Origin: Verrucomicrobiota bacterium
GTDB taxonomy: Bacteria; Verrucomicrobiota; Verrucomicrobiia; Limisphaerales; UBA9464
DNA: 14,328 bases
Reading direction: 5' to 3'
Assembly: GCA_025354845.1 (NCBI GenBank)
Contig: JANXMD010000203.1
Location: 1 to 14,328, forward strand
Of the stretch, positions 7,963 to 14,328 are shown piece after piece. The number at the start of each line of letters is the position of its first letter. Positions within the stretch are counted from its first letter, which is position 1. The position numbers and the translations under genes are program-made. The notes under the pieces were generated by a model, which did no database searches, was not told the origin of the DNA, and worked only from the letters and a program-made list of their open reading frames with translations.

Positions 7963-7979
7963 CCGGGCTGGTACGTGCC

Positions 7980-8492
7980 ATGAACGGACCTTGTATCAAC
8001 GGTTTCGGACGCAACCAGCGCCTCCAGACACTCCTGCTTTTGCTGCTGATTGCCGGCTGTGCTGCCCTCTCGGTTTCCGCCGCGCCGGTAGCTGCTAGCG
8101 CCAGCACCGCCAGTACCGCCAGTGCCGCCGGGGATTCCGTGGCAGTCGCCTCGGTTCGCATGATAGGCATGCTGGCCTTGATCATCGCCGGGGTCCTGGG
8201 TGCCGGTCGATGGTTGCGCCACTCCCGAATGCTCGGCAGTTGGAAGACGCCCCAGGCGCGGTTGCAGATTGTTGAAACTCGCTCGCTCGGGCAACGCCAG
8301 GCGCTCTGTCTGGTGGCTTGCGACCAAAGGGAATGGCTGGTGGCCGTCGGACCGACGGGCATCCAAATGCTTTCCCCGTTGCAGCCGGTGCCGGCACGTC
8401 CCGGATCGTTCCAGGAACACCTCGATGGGGTGGCGGAGTTTCCCGCCCCGCGTCCCGTCGCCGCCGCGGTTGAGGGTTCTCTCCACTCCTGA
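7980..8492 (+). CDS. fliO: FliO, export-gate assembly protein
   Basis: FliO helps FliP assemble into the export gate. I chose the ATG at 7980 over the in-frame ATG at 7878 because the earlier start would place the terminator inside the gene. The 170-residue product has a hydrophobic N-terminal segment (about 16-35) that looks like a signal peptide, an Ala/Ser/Thr linker and a membrane segment at about 60-77. The FliO cytoplasmic core follows: LQIVETRSLGQRQALCLVAC and WLVAVGPTGIQML (95-131). A Pro/Ala-rich tail ends the protein. LIAGC (23-27) resembles a lipobox, but a signal-peptidase I site after SVSA is equally likely. FliO is poorly conserved, so position before fliP is important support. 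Confidence 0.88.
   Translation: MNGPCINGFGRNQRLQTLLLLLLIAGCAALSVSAAPVAASASTASTASAAGDSVAVASVRMIGMLALIIAGVLGAGRWLRHSRMLGSWKTPQARLQIVETRSLGQRQALCLVACDQREWLVAVGPTGIQMLSPLQPVPARPGSFQEHLDGVAEFPAPRPVAAAVEGSLHS
8100..8126 (+). repeat. Three tandem 9-base units in the fliO linker
   Basis: GCCAGCACC, GCCAGTACC and GCCAGTGCC stand head to tail and encode Ala-Ser-Thr, Ala-Ser-Thr, Ala-Ser-Ala between the signal-like segment and the membrane helix of FliO. The unit is a multiple of three, so copy-number change would alter linker length without a frameshift. Confidence 0.6.
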
Positions 8493-8493
8493 C

Positions 8494-9273
8494 ATGAATC
8501 GAAGCCTCCTCAATCGATTTCCCGTCGGGATGCTGGCGATGTTGGTACTGCTCGGCACTGCGCTGCCGCTGCCGGCGGTCGCTCAGACACTGAGCATTCC
8601 TGCGGTGAAGCTCTCCATGGACCCGGGCAGCATCACGCAGCCCGCAGAGATTGATGGCGCCATCAAGGTGCTGTTTGCGATGACCCTTCTCAGTCTCGCG
8701 CCGTCCATCGTACTCCTGATGACCTGCTTCACGCGAATCGTCATCGTGCTGTCGTTCCTCCGATCTGCACTGACGCTTCCGGGTACGCCTTCCAACCAGG
8801 TCATCATCGGCCTCTCGCTCTTCCTCACCTTCTTCATCATGGAGCCGGTTTGGTCGCGAATCGACAGCAACGCACTCCAGCCCTACATGGAGCACCGCAT
8901 CGACGGGGAACGCGCGATGAGTGAAGCCGCTCGTCCGATTCGTGAGTTCATGTTGCGGCAGACGCGGCCCAAGGACGTCGAACTCTTCGGTGAGCTGGCC
9001 AAGATCAGCGCCACCTCCCCGGGCGATCTCCCCCTCAAGGTGGTCATCCCCGCCTTCATCATCAGCGAGCTGCGCACCGCCTTTCAGATGGGCTTCCTGC
9101 TGTTCCTTCCGTTCCTTCTGATCGAGATGGTGGTGTCCGCGGTGTTGATGAGCCTGGGCATGATGATGATGCCGCCGGCCACGGTGTCGTTGCCGCTGAA
9201 GCTCCTCCTGTTCGTGCTCGTGGACGGCTGGCAGCTGGTGGTCCGGTCGCTCGTCCTCAGCTTCGGAACCTGA
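8494..9273 (+). CDS. fliP: FliP, export-gate channel protein
   Basis: FliP is the main subunit of the FliPQR gate through which rod, hook and filament proteins pass. The ATG at 8494 follows the fliO stop by one base and gives 259 residues. It begins with a cleavable signal peptide ending near PLPAVAQ (about residues 1-30), as is usual for FliP. Then come the first membrane hairpin (IKVLFAMTLLSLAPSIVLLM), the TRIVIVLSFLRSAL motif, FIMEPVW, a periplasmic region, the LKVVIPAFIISELRTAFQMG segment and the Met-rich loop SLGMMMMPPATVSLPLKLLL. All family hallmarks are present and length is normal. The spacing implies translational coupling to fliO. Confidence 0.97.
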   Translation: MNRSLLNRFPVGMLAMLVLLGTALPLPAVAQTLSIPAVKLSMDPGSITQPAEIDGAIKVLFAMTLLSLAPSIVLLMTCFTRIVIVLSFLRSALTLPGTPSNQVIIGLSLFLTFFIMEPVWSRIDSNALQPYMEHRIDGERAMSEAARPIREFMLRQTRPKDVELFGELAKISATSPGDLPLKVVIPAFIISELRTAFQMGFLLFLPFLLIEMVVSAVLMSLGMMMMPPATVSLPLKLLLFVLVDGWQLVVRSLVLSFGT

Positions 9274-9299
9274 CTCCTTTTTTCCTTCCTTCTGCACGC
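9274..9299 (+). other. Pyrimidine-rich leader before fliQ without a Shine-Dalgarno sequence
   Basis: The gap between the fliP stop and the fliQ ATG is almost all C and T (CTCCTTTTTTCCTTCCTTCT). It contains no purine tract able to pair with the 16S rRNA tail. It is the clearest case of a pattern seen before most genes here. It lacks a preceding stem, so I do not read it as a terminator. Recognition by ribosomal protein S1 is a possible explanation and is inference. Confidence 0.35.
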
Positions 9300-9569
9300 A
9301 TGACTCCGGAACTCGCCATCGAACTCATCAAAGGTCTTATCGTCCAGGCCGTCGCCCTGGCAACGCCACTGCTCACTGCCGCGATGGCGGTGGGTATTGC
9401 GGTCAGTCTCTTCCAGGCGGTCACCTCGATCCATGAGCAGACCCTTTCCTTCGTCCCCAAGGCGCTCACCGTGAGTGGACTCCTCCTCGTGCTGCTGCCC
9501 TGGCTGACCCGCACGATCCTCGATTTCACCCAGGCCATGTTCCAGAAGCTGCCCGAAATGGTTCGCTGA
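9300..9569 (+). CDS. fliQ: FliQ, export-gate channel protein
   Basis: FliQ packs around the FliP/FliR core of the export gate. The 89-residue product has the standard two membrane helices, about residues 14-38 (VQAVALATPLLTAAMAVGIAV) and 50-72 (LTVSGLLLVLLPWL). The conserved loop between them reads SLFQAVTSIHEQTLSFVPKA. Length and motif order are those of the family. It lies between fliP and fliR, the universal arrangement, with gaps of 26 and 22 bases. Confidence 0.97.
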   Translation: MTPELAIELIKGLIVQAVALATPLLTAAMAVGIAVSLFQAVTSIHEQTLSFVPKALTVSGLLLVLLPWLTRTILDFTQAMFQKLPEMVR

Positions 9570-9591
9570 TTCTCAACGCACGCGTTCGTTC

Positions 9592-10350
9592 ATGAACGAC
9601 TTTCTCATCCATTGGTTTGTTGTCTTTGTCCGTGTGGGCGCCCTTCTGGTGGTGCTCCCGGGCTTTGCCATGACCAATATCCCGGCCCGGGTCCGCATCG
9701 CACTGGCGCTGCTGATTTCCCTGGTGACGGGGCCCATTGCCGCCGGGGACACGCCGCTGGGGGATCACCGCTTGGTGGCCGCAATCGGCGGCGAGCTCGG
9801 GGTCGGCCTGATCCTCGGCTTCGTGTGCCGCATGATGGTGCACGTTATCGAGGTGGCGGGCGCGCTGATCACCACGGACATCGGCCTCCAAATGTCCTCC
9901 GCCTTCAGCCCGCTCACCAGCGGTGCCACCAACGTCCCCACCACGCTGCTCCAGTGGCTCGGATTGATCCTGATGTTTTCGCTGAATCTCCATCACTGGA
10001 TGATCGCCGCGGTCCTCCGGAGTTACGCACTCGTGCCCATCGGCGCTTTCCGGGTCAACGAGACGCTGGCCATGGATCTCATCCGACGCTCCGGCACCAT
10101 GTTCAGCATCGGCGTGGAAATGGCGGCGCCGCTCATGGCTGTTTCTTTTGTGATCACGGTGGTTTTCGCGCTGCTCAACCGCGCTGTTCCGGCCCTGAAC
10201 GTGTTCACCGACAGTTTCGCGCTGAAGATTCTCTCCGGGTTGAGCGTGTTCGGGATGACCGTGTCCCTCACCGCCCAGCACATCTCCAATCTGCTCCACC
10301 GCCTTCCCGACGACATTTCAAAGGTCTCGGCGATGTTGGGCGGCCACTGA
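9592..10350 (+). CDS. fliR: FliR, export-gate channel protein
   Basis: FliR joins five FliP subunits to complete the helical gate core. The 252-residue product is hydrophobic throughout. It has the N-terminal FVRVGALLVVLPGFAMTNIP segment, RVRIALALLISLVTGP, the GELGVGLILGFVCRMMVHVI region and the QMSSAFSPLTSGATNV motif. These match the conserved family blocks in order. Further segments include LGLILMFSLNLHHWMI and a C-terminal LKILSGLSVFGMTVSL. Length is normal (Salmonella 264). It is not fused to FlhB, as it is in some clostridia; flhB follows as a separate gene after 35 bases. Confidence 0.96.
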   Translation: MNDFLIHWFVVFVRVGALLVVLPGFAMTNIPARVRIALALLISLVTGPIAAGDTPLGDHRLVAAIGGELGVGLILGFVCRMMVHVIEVAGALITTDIGLQMSSAFSPLTSGATNVPTTLLQWLGLILMFSLNLHHWMIAAVLRSYALVPIGAFRVNETLAMDLIRRSGTMFSIGVEMAAPLMAVSFVITVVFALLNRAVPALNVFTDSFALKILSGLSVFGMTVSLTAQHISNLLHRLPDDISKVSAMLGGH

Positions 10351-10385
10351 TTCCAACGTGAACCTCAACCCCGAGCACCCGCTGC

Positions 10386-11471
10386 ATGTCTGACGAGGCC
10401 GGAGAGAAAACAGAAGCGCCCTCATCCAAACGGCTGAGCGAGGCCGCGGACCGCGGTGATATCGCCCGCAGCCCGGATCTGGAGTCGGTGGTGGTTTTGT
10501 TCGCAGGACTCGGAGCGATCCGTGCCTTTGGCCCTACCATGTGGAGTCAGTTCTCCGACTGCCTGACTGGCATCGCGTCGCACCTGAACGACGTGACCAT
10601 CAGTCGTGACTCGCTTCCTGGCCAGACCGCGACGGCGATGCTCACGGTTTCCGGCTGCGCTGCGCCCGTGGTTCTCGCCGTCGCGACCGCCGGGGTCACC
10701 GTCAGTGCCGCGCAGAATCAGTTCAATCTCGCCAGCGAGGCCATCACGCTGAACTGGGAGAGGCTCAATCCGGTATCCGGCTTCACCCGGATCGCTTCGG
10801 TTCAGGGCCTCGTCCCTGCCATCAGCGCTGTCGTTAAGCTGGCGGTCATTGGCGGCTTCGCATGGTCCGAGGTTCAGAATCTCCTCCAGGATCCCATCCT
10901 GTACACTTCGGGGGATCTCTATCGGATCGGCCGATTCCTCATGAGCGCCGCGGAAAGCCTGCTCACCCGCATCCTGATGGCCCTCGCGGTCATTGCCGCC
11001 GCCGACTACGGATACCAGTTCTGGAGCCGGTATAAGAAGCTCATGATGACCAAGGAGGAGGTCAAGGAGGAGGCCAAGAGCTCGGAGGGCAATCCGCAGG
11101 TCCGTGCTCAGCAGCGCCGCCGCCGCCGGGCCCGCACTCAGCGGCAGATGCTCCAGGATGTCCCGACGGCCGATGTCGTGGTCACCAACCCGACTCACAT
11201 CGCGGTGGCCCTGCGGTACGACCGCAAGACGATGAAGGCTCCGATGATCATCGCCAAGGGCACTCGCCTGAACGCGCTCCGTATCCGCGAGGTCGCCAAG
11301 CAGCACCAGGTGCCAATCATTGAGAACAAGCCCCTGGCACGGCTGATGTTCAAGCACGGCCGTGTAGGCGGTGATATTCCCATCCAGCTCTTTGCCGCCG
11401 TGGCCGAGATCCTGGCCTTTGTCTATCGAACCAACCGGTACCGTTACTACACGGCCGGCGCCATGAATTGA
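10386..11471 (+). CDS. flhB: FlhB, export gate and substrate-specificity switch protein
   Basis: FlhB links the gate to the substrate switch: its cytoplasmic domain cuts itself and, with FliK, changes export from hook to filament proteins. The 361-residue product starts with GEKTEAPSSKRLSEAADRGD, the conserved N-terminus. It has four membrane segments at about residues 34-50, 84-112, 141-160 and 190-213, and an Arg-rich stretch. The autocleavage site NPTH is at residues 268-271 in VVVTNPTHIAVALRYD, with cutting expected between Asn268 and Pro269. The rest of the C-terminal domain (ENKPLARLMFKHGRVGGDIP) is intact. All catalytic features are present, so the switch should work with the FliK at the start of the window. 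Confidence 0.97.
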   Translation: MSDEAGEKTEAPSSKRLSEAADRGDIARSPDLESVVVLFAGLGAIRAFGPTMWSQFSDCLTGIASHLNDVTISRDSLPGQTATAMLTVSGCAAPVVLAVATAGVTVSAAQNQFNLASEAITLNWERLNPVSGFTRIASVQGLVPAISAVVKLAVIGGFAWSEVQNLLQDPILYTSGDLYRIGRFLMSAAESLLTRILMALAVIAAADYGYQFWSRYKKLMMTKEEVKEEAKSSEGNPQVRAQQRRRRRARTQRQMLQDVPTADVVVTNPTHIAVALRYDRKTMKAPMIIAKGTRLNALRIREVAKQHQVPIIENKPLARLMFKHGRVGGDIPIQLFAAVAEILAFVYRTNRYRYYTAGAMN

Positions 11472-11485
11472 TCCCCTTTTAAGCC

Positions 11486-13597
11486 GTGAACCAATCTACC
11501 GCATTCGGCGGCTTCAGGGCCGCGGTGGCCGCCCGCCTCAAGCAGAGCGATCTCTGGCTCGTCGCCGGCATGTTCGGCACGGTCATGCTCCTTGTGCTGC
11601 CGGTCCCGCCCTTCCTGCTGGACCTGATGCTTACCGTCAGCATCGCCATCTCGCTGCTGATCCTGCTGGTCATCCTCTATGTCCGAGAACCCGCGGAGTT
11701 CTCCGGATTTCCGTCGCTGCTTCTTTTCGTCACTCTGTTCCGACTCGCGCTGAACGTCGCCTCGACACGGCTCATCTTGCTCGATGGCAACGCGGGACAC
11801 GTCATCGAGGCCTTCGGCACTTTCGTGGTCCGGGGCAACTACGTGGTCGGCATTGTGGTATTTGCCATTCTGGTGTTGATCAACTTCTCGGTCATCACCA
11901 AGGGCGCGGGCCGTATCGCTGAAGTCGCGGCGCGCTTCACCCTCGACGCCATGCCCGGCAAACAGATGGCGATCGACGCCGAGTTGGGTGCTGGCGTCAT
12001 CAATGAGGAGCAGGCTCGCACTCGACGCCGCAAGGTGGAGCAGGAGGCGGACTTCTACGGCGCCATGGACGGTGCCAGCAAGTTCGTGCGTGGCGACGCG
12101 ATCGCCGCGGTCCTCATCACACTGATCAACATCATCGGTGGGTTCGTCATCGGCATTGCCCAGCGCGGCATGTCGCTCACCGAGGCGCTGCAGCGATACA
12201 CGTTGCTGTCGATCGGTGACGGCCTGGTGTCCCAGGTCCCCGCGCTCGTCATCTCGCTCGCGGCCGGCATGCTGGTCACCCGCGCCGCTTCCAAGAGTAG
12301 TCTCGGCGAGGAGCTCGGAGAACAGCTGTTCGCCTACCCTCGCGCGCTCACTCTCCTGACCGTGATGATGGTCATCTTTGCCATCGTTCCTGGCATGCCG
12401 ATGATTCCGTTTCTGTGTATGGCGGGAGTCACGGGCTACCTCGCCAAGACGCTTCACCGCAAGCGGTCGGTCGCCAACGCAGCCGCCGAGGCCACCAAAT
12501 CGGGGGAGAAGAATGCTGCTGCCGCGGGCGGGGCCGGCGCCGCGGCGGCGAGCGACAAGATCGAATCGCTCCTCGCCGTCGATCCGCTCCAAATCGAGCT
12601 CGGCTACGGGCTGGTCAGCCTCGCCGACACACGCCGGGGTGGCGACCTTCTCGAACGCGTCACGGGCGTCCGCCGAACTTTCGCCCAGGAGATGGGGATT
12701 CTCATTCCTCCCATTCGACTCCGCGACAATCTCCAGCTGGGAGCCAACGAATACCGCTTCCTGCTCAAGGGACAGCCGGTGGCTCAGGGGTCGTTGATGC
12801 CGGGTTACTTCCTGGCCATGAATGCAACCAACAGCCGCGTCACGGTAAAGGGCATCCCGGCGGTTGAACCGGTCTTCCAATTGCCCGCGACCTGGATCGC
12901 CGACACGGAGCGAAAGGCCGCCGAGGTAAGCGGCTACAGCGTGGTGGATTCCGCCGCTGTGCTGGTGACGCATCTTTCCGAAACCGTCCGCCGCCGTTGC
13001 TTCGAGATCATCAGCCGCCAGGACGTCCAACAGCTGCTCGACAACCTCAAGCAGACCCATTCGACCGTGGTCAACGAACTCATTCCGGCCCAGCTCACCG
13101 TGGGTCAGGTGCAGCGCGTTTTGCAGAATCTTCTCACCGAAGGTGTGTCGATCCGCAACCTGTCGGGGATCCTCGAGCGGGTCAGCGACTACGCTTCCGT
13201 CACCAAGAATCCCGACGAGCTCTCCGAGCAGGCGCGTCGCGCGGTGTGCTCGCAGATCGTCAAGCCGTTTCAGGGCGACAATGGTGCGCTTTGGTGCATT
13301 CACATCGATCCGCGCTTGGAGCAGCAGCTCTTGCAGGGGGTCCGCCAGTCGGCGACCGAGGTGGCGCTCCTCCTGGATCCGCGCCTGGCGCGTCAGGTGG
13401 TGGATGCGCTTTCAAAACTGGTGCAGCAGATGCTGGCTGCGGGGCATCCGCCGCTGGTGCTTTGTGCCCCCAACCTGCGTCTCGCCTTCCGCCGGTTCTT
13501 CGAGGCGACGTTCAGCGATCTTTCCGTCGTCTCGTACGCCGAGGTGCCGAACCGCGTGGAAGTGAAGAGCGCGGGACTGCTCAATCTACCGGAATGA
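11486..13597 (+). CDS. flhA: FlhA, export-gate platform protein
   Basis: FlhA forms the nonameric ring below the gate, conducts protons and docks chaperone-substrate complexes. The product is 703 residues (Salmonella 692). The GTG at 11486 is the start: an in-frame TAA lies two codons upstream, and the next ATG would remove conserved N-terminal sequence. The membrane half carries RLALNVASTRLIL (86-98) and GRIAEVAARFTLDAMPGKQM (142-161), the FHIPEP family signature region. An Ala/Gly-rich linker (about 330-355) leads to the cytoplasmic domain, which contains VDPLQIELGYGLVSL, LRDNLQLGANEYRFLLKG and VVNELIPAQLTVGQVQRVLQ. All domains are complete. It lies 14 bases after flhB and 32 bases before flhF. 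Confidence 0.97.
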   Translation: MNQSTAFGGFRAAVAARLKQSDLWLVAGMFGTVMLLVLPVPPFLLDLMLTVSIAISLLILLVILYVREPAEFSGFPSLLLFVTLFRLALNVASTRLILLDGNAGHVIEAFGTFVVRGNYVVGIVVFAILVLINFSVITKGAGRIAEVAARFTLDAMPGKQMAIDAELGAGVINEEQARTRRRKVEQEADFYGAMDGASKFVRGDAIAAVLITLINIIGGFVIGIAQRGMSLTEALQRYTLLSIGDGLVSQVPALVISLAAGMLVTRAASKSSLGEELGEQLFAYPRALTLLTVMMVIFAIVPGMPMIPFLCMAGVTGYLAKTLHRKRSVANAAAEATKSGEKNAAAAGGAGAAAASDKIESLLAVDPLQIELGYGLVSLADTRRGGDLLERVTGVRRTFAQEMGILIPPIRLRDNLQLGANEYRFLLKGQPVAQGSLMPGYFLAMNATNSRVTVKGIPAVEPVFQLPATWIADTERKAAEVSGYSVVDSAAVLVTHLSETVRRRCFEIISRQDVQQLLDNLKQTHSTVVNELIPAQLTVGQVQRVLQNLLTEGVSIRNLSGILERVSDYASVTKNPDELSEQARRAVCSQIVKPFQGDNGALWCIHIDPRLEQQLLQGVRQSATEVALLLDPRLARQVVDALSKLVQQMLAAGHPPLVLCAPNLRLAFRRFFEATFSDLSVVSYAEVPNRVEVKSAGLLNLPE

Positions 13598-13629
13598 TCG
13601 GACGCTGCGACTCCTGACTCTGTTCTTCG

Positions 13630-14328
13630 ATGCAACTTCACACGTTCATTGCCGACTCCGCCTCGGATGCGGTGTCGCAGGTCCGCTCAAAGCTCGGTCC
13701 TGACGCCGTCGTGTTGAGTGTCCGACGGCTTCCGGTGGACGGCCTCGCGCGGATTTGGCGCCGGCCCCGGATCGAGGTGCTCGCACATGTTCCTGCTCCG
13801 ACTCCGGCGCCCGCTCCAGCCATACCGCCTCCGCAGGCTCCCGTCGCCTCCCCGGCCGGAACCGTCGTGCGGGACGAACTGTTTTCCCGTCTGCGGGACG
13901 AACTCGCGGAAATCCGCCGTTCAGTGGCGTGTCGCGAGCCCTTTTCCGACGGCCCGCATGGCGAATCCGCCCCCCAACCTCCTGCCGCCGGTGGCTGGCG
14001 CGCGGGTTCGGTGCTGGAACGCGCGGGGTTGCTCCCGCGCCATGCCCATCGCGTGATGGACCAGGTTCGCTGCCGCGTGGGTGAGCATCCACCGGCCACC
14101 CTCCAGCAAGAACTCGAGGCGGTGGCGGAGGCGCTGGAGTTGCTGCTCCAGCCCCGATTCCATCCAGTTCCGCCTGACCCCGAGTCGGGTATCCACCTCT
14201 TTGTTGGACCGCCTGGCGTTGGAAAGACCACCTGTGTCTGCAAATGGCTGACCCAAGCCGTGCTCGTCGAGGGTCGTCCCGCGGAGGTCTGGCGCCTCGA
14301 CGGCTCCACGAGCAACACCGCCGAGGTG
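13630..14328 (+). CDS. flhF: FlhF, SRP-type GTPase for flagellar placement, 3' partial
   Basis: FlhF sets the place and number of flagella in many bacteria. The frame from the ATG at 13630 stays open to the window end, 233 codons. The N-terminus MQLHTFIADSASDAVSQVRS followed by KLGPDAVVLSVRR is the family's first block. A Pro/Ala-rich basic-domain linker (about 54-75) follows, then a helical N domain (about 120-180) and the start of the NG domain. The P-loop GPPGVGKT is at residues 193-200. The next motif, normally DTYRIAAVEQL, reads LDGSTSNTAEV (223-233), so the usual Thr-Tyr-Arg is not there. The gene follows flhA, its usual neighbour, and an flhG partner would be expected just beyond the window. 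Confidence 0.93.
   Translation, partial: MQLHTFIADSASDAVSQVRSKLGPDAVVLSVRRLPVDGLARIWRRPRIEVLAHVPAPTPAPAPAIPPPQAPVASPAGTVVRDELFSRLRDELAEIRRSVACREPFSDGPHGESAPQPPAAGGWRAGSVLERAGLLPRHAHRVMDQVRCRVGEHPPATLQQELEAVAEALELLLQPRFHPVPPDPESGIHLFVGPPGVGKTTCVCKWLTQAVLVEGRPAEVWRLDGSTSNTAEV

Noticed and set aside
7878..7979. Upstream in-frame ATG at 7878 as an N-terminal extension of FliO
   Set aside because: The extension would run across the terminator and the putative promoter and would put 34 unconserved residues before the signal-like segment. The ATG at 7980 is more likely.
8182..9297. 371-codon open frame on the - strand opposite fliO/fliP
   Set aside because: Low-complexity Glu/His/Gln/Arg composition without motifs, and fully antisense to well-supported fliO and fliP.
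9274..9299. T-rich run after fliP as a terminator
   Set aside because: No stable GC stem precedes it and fliQ starts directly after, so a terminator here would cut the fliPQR unit.
11447..13303. 618-codon open frame on the - strand opposite flhA
   Set aside because: High GC keeps stop codons rare on the opposite strand. The product is His/Asp/Arg-rich without domains, while the + frame is an intact FlhA.

Overview
The window is one continuous block of flagellar genes, all on the + strand: fliK (5' end outside the window), flgD, flgE, fliL, fliM, fliN, fliO, fliP, fliQ, fliR, flhB, flhA and flhF (3' end outside the window). I found no RNA genes, mobile elements, CRISPR arrays or non-coding stretches over 300 bases; the longest gap is the 128 bases between fliN and fliO. 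The order matches the core of the fla/che operon of Bacillus subtilis. It lacks the swrD and cheY genes that sit inside that operon, and it has a plain short FliN in place of the CheC-fused FliY.

The organism is a flagellated bacterium with high-GC DNA. None of the starts I checked has a recognisable Shine-Dalgarno sequence; the leaders are short and often pyrimidine-rich. High GC, lack of Shine-Dalgarno sites and this gene order argue against Bacillota and against ordinary enterobacteria. A member of the Verrucomicrobiota/PVC group is a reasonable guess, but it is inference and nothing here fixes the phylum.

Layout: 1-4624 is a giant FliK-like hook-length control protein, with at least 1540 residues in view, a Pro/Ser/Glu-rich body and a C-terminal Flg_hook domain. 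The window opens inside a 327-base in-frame tandem repeat of this gene. Positions 4643-5970 encode the hook cap scaffold (FlgD) and hook (FlgE), both short forms. Positions 5989-7851 encode the stator-associated FliL and the C-ring/switch proteins FliM and FliN. Positions 7915-7960 hold a strong intrinsic terminator followed directly by a sigma-54-like -24/-12 promoter. Positions 7980-13597 encode the complete membrane export gate (FliO, FliP, FliQ, FliR, FlhB, FlhA). Position 13630 to the end is the N-terminal half of the SRP-type GTPase FlhF.

Together these genes build the export gate that secretes FlgD, FlgE and FliK. FliK and FlhB time the switch from hook to filament export, and FliM/FliN form the switch. 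The points most worth a second look are the giant repeat-expanding FliK, the terminator/promoter junction that appears to split the cluster in two, a FliM without the usual CheY-binding peptide, and an unusual G2 region in FlhF. I see no wholly undescribed system here; the novelty lies in variations on a known one.
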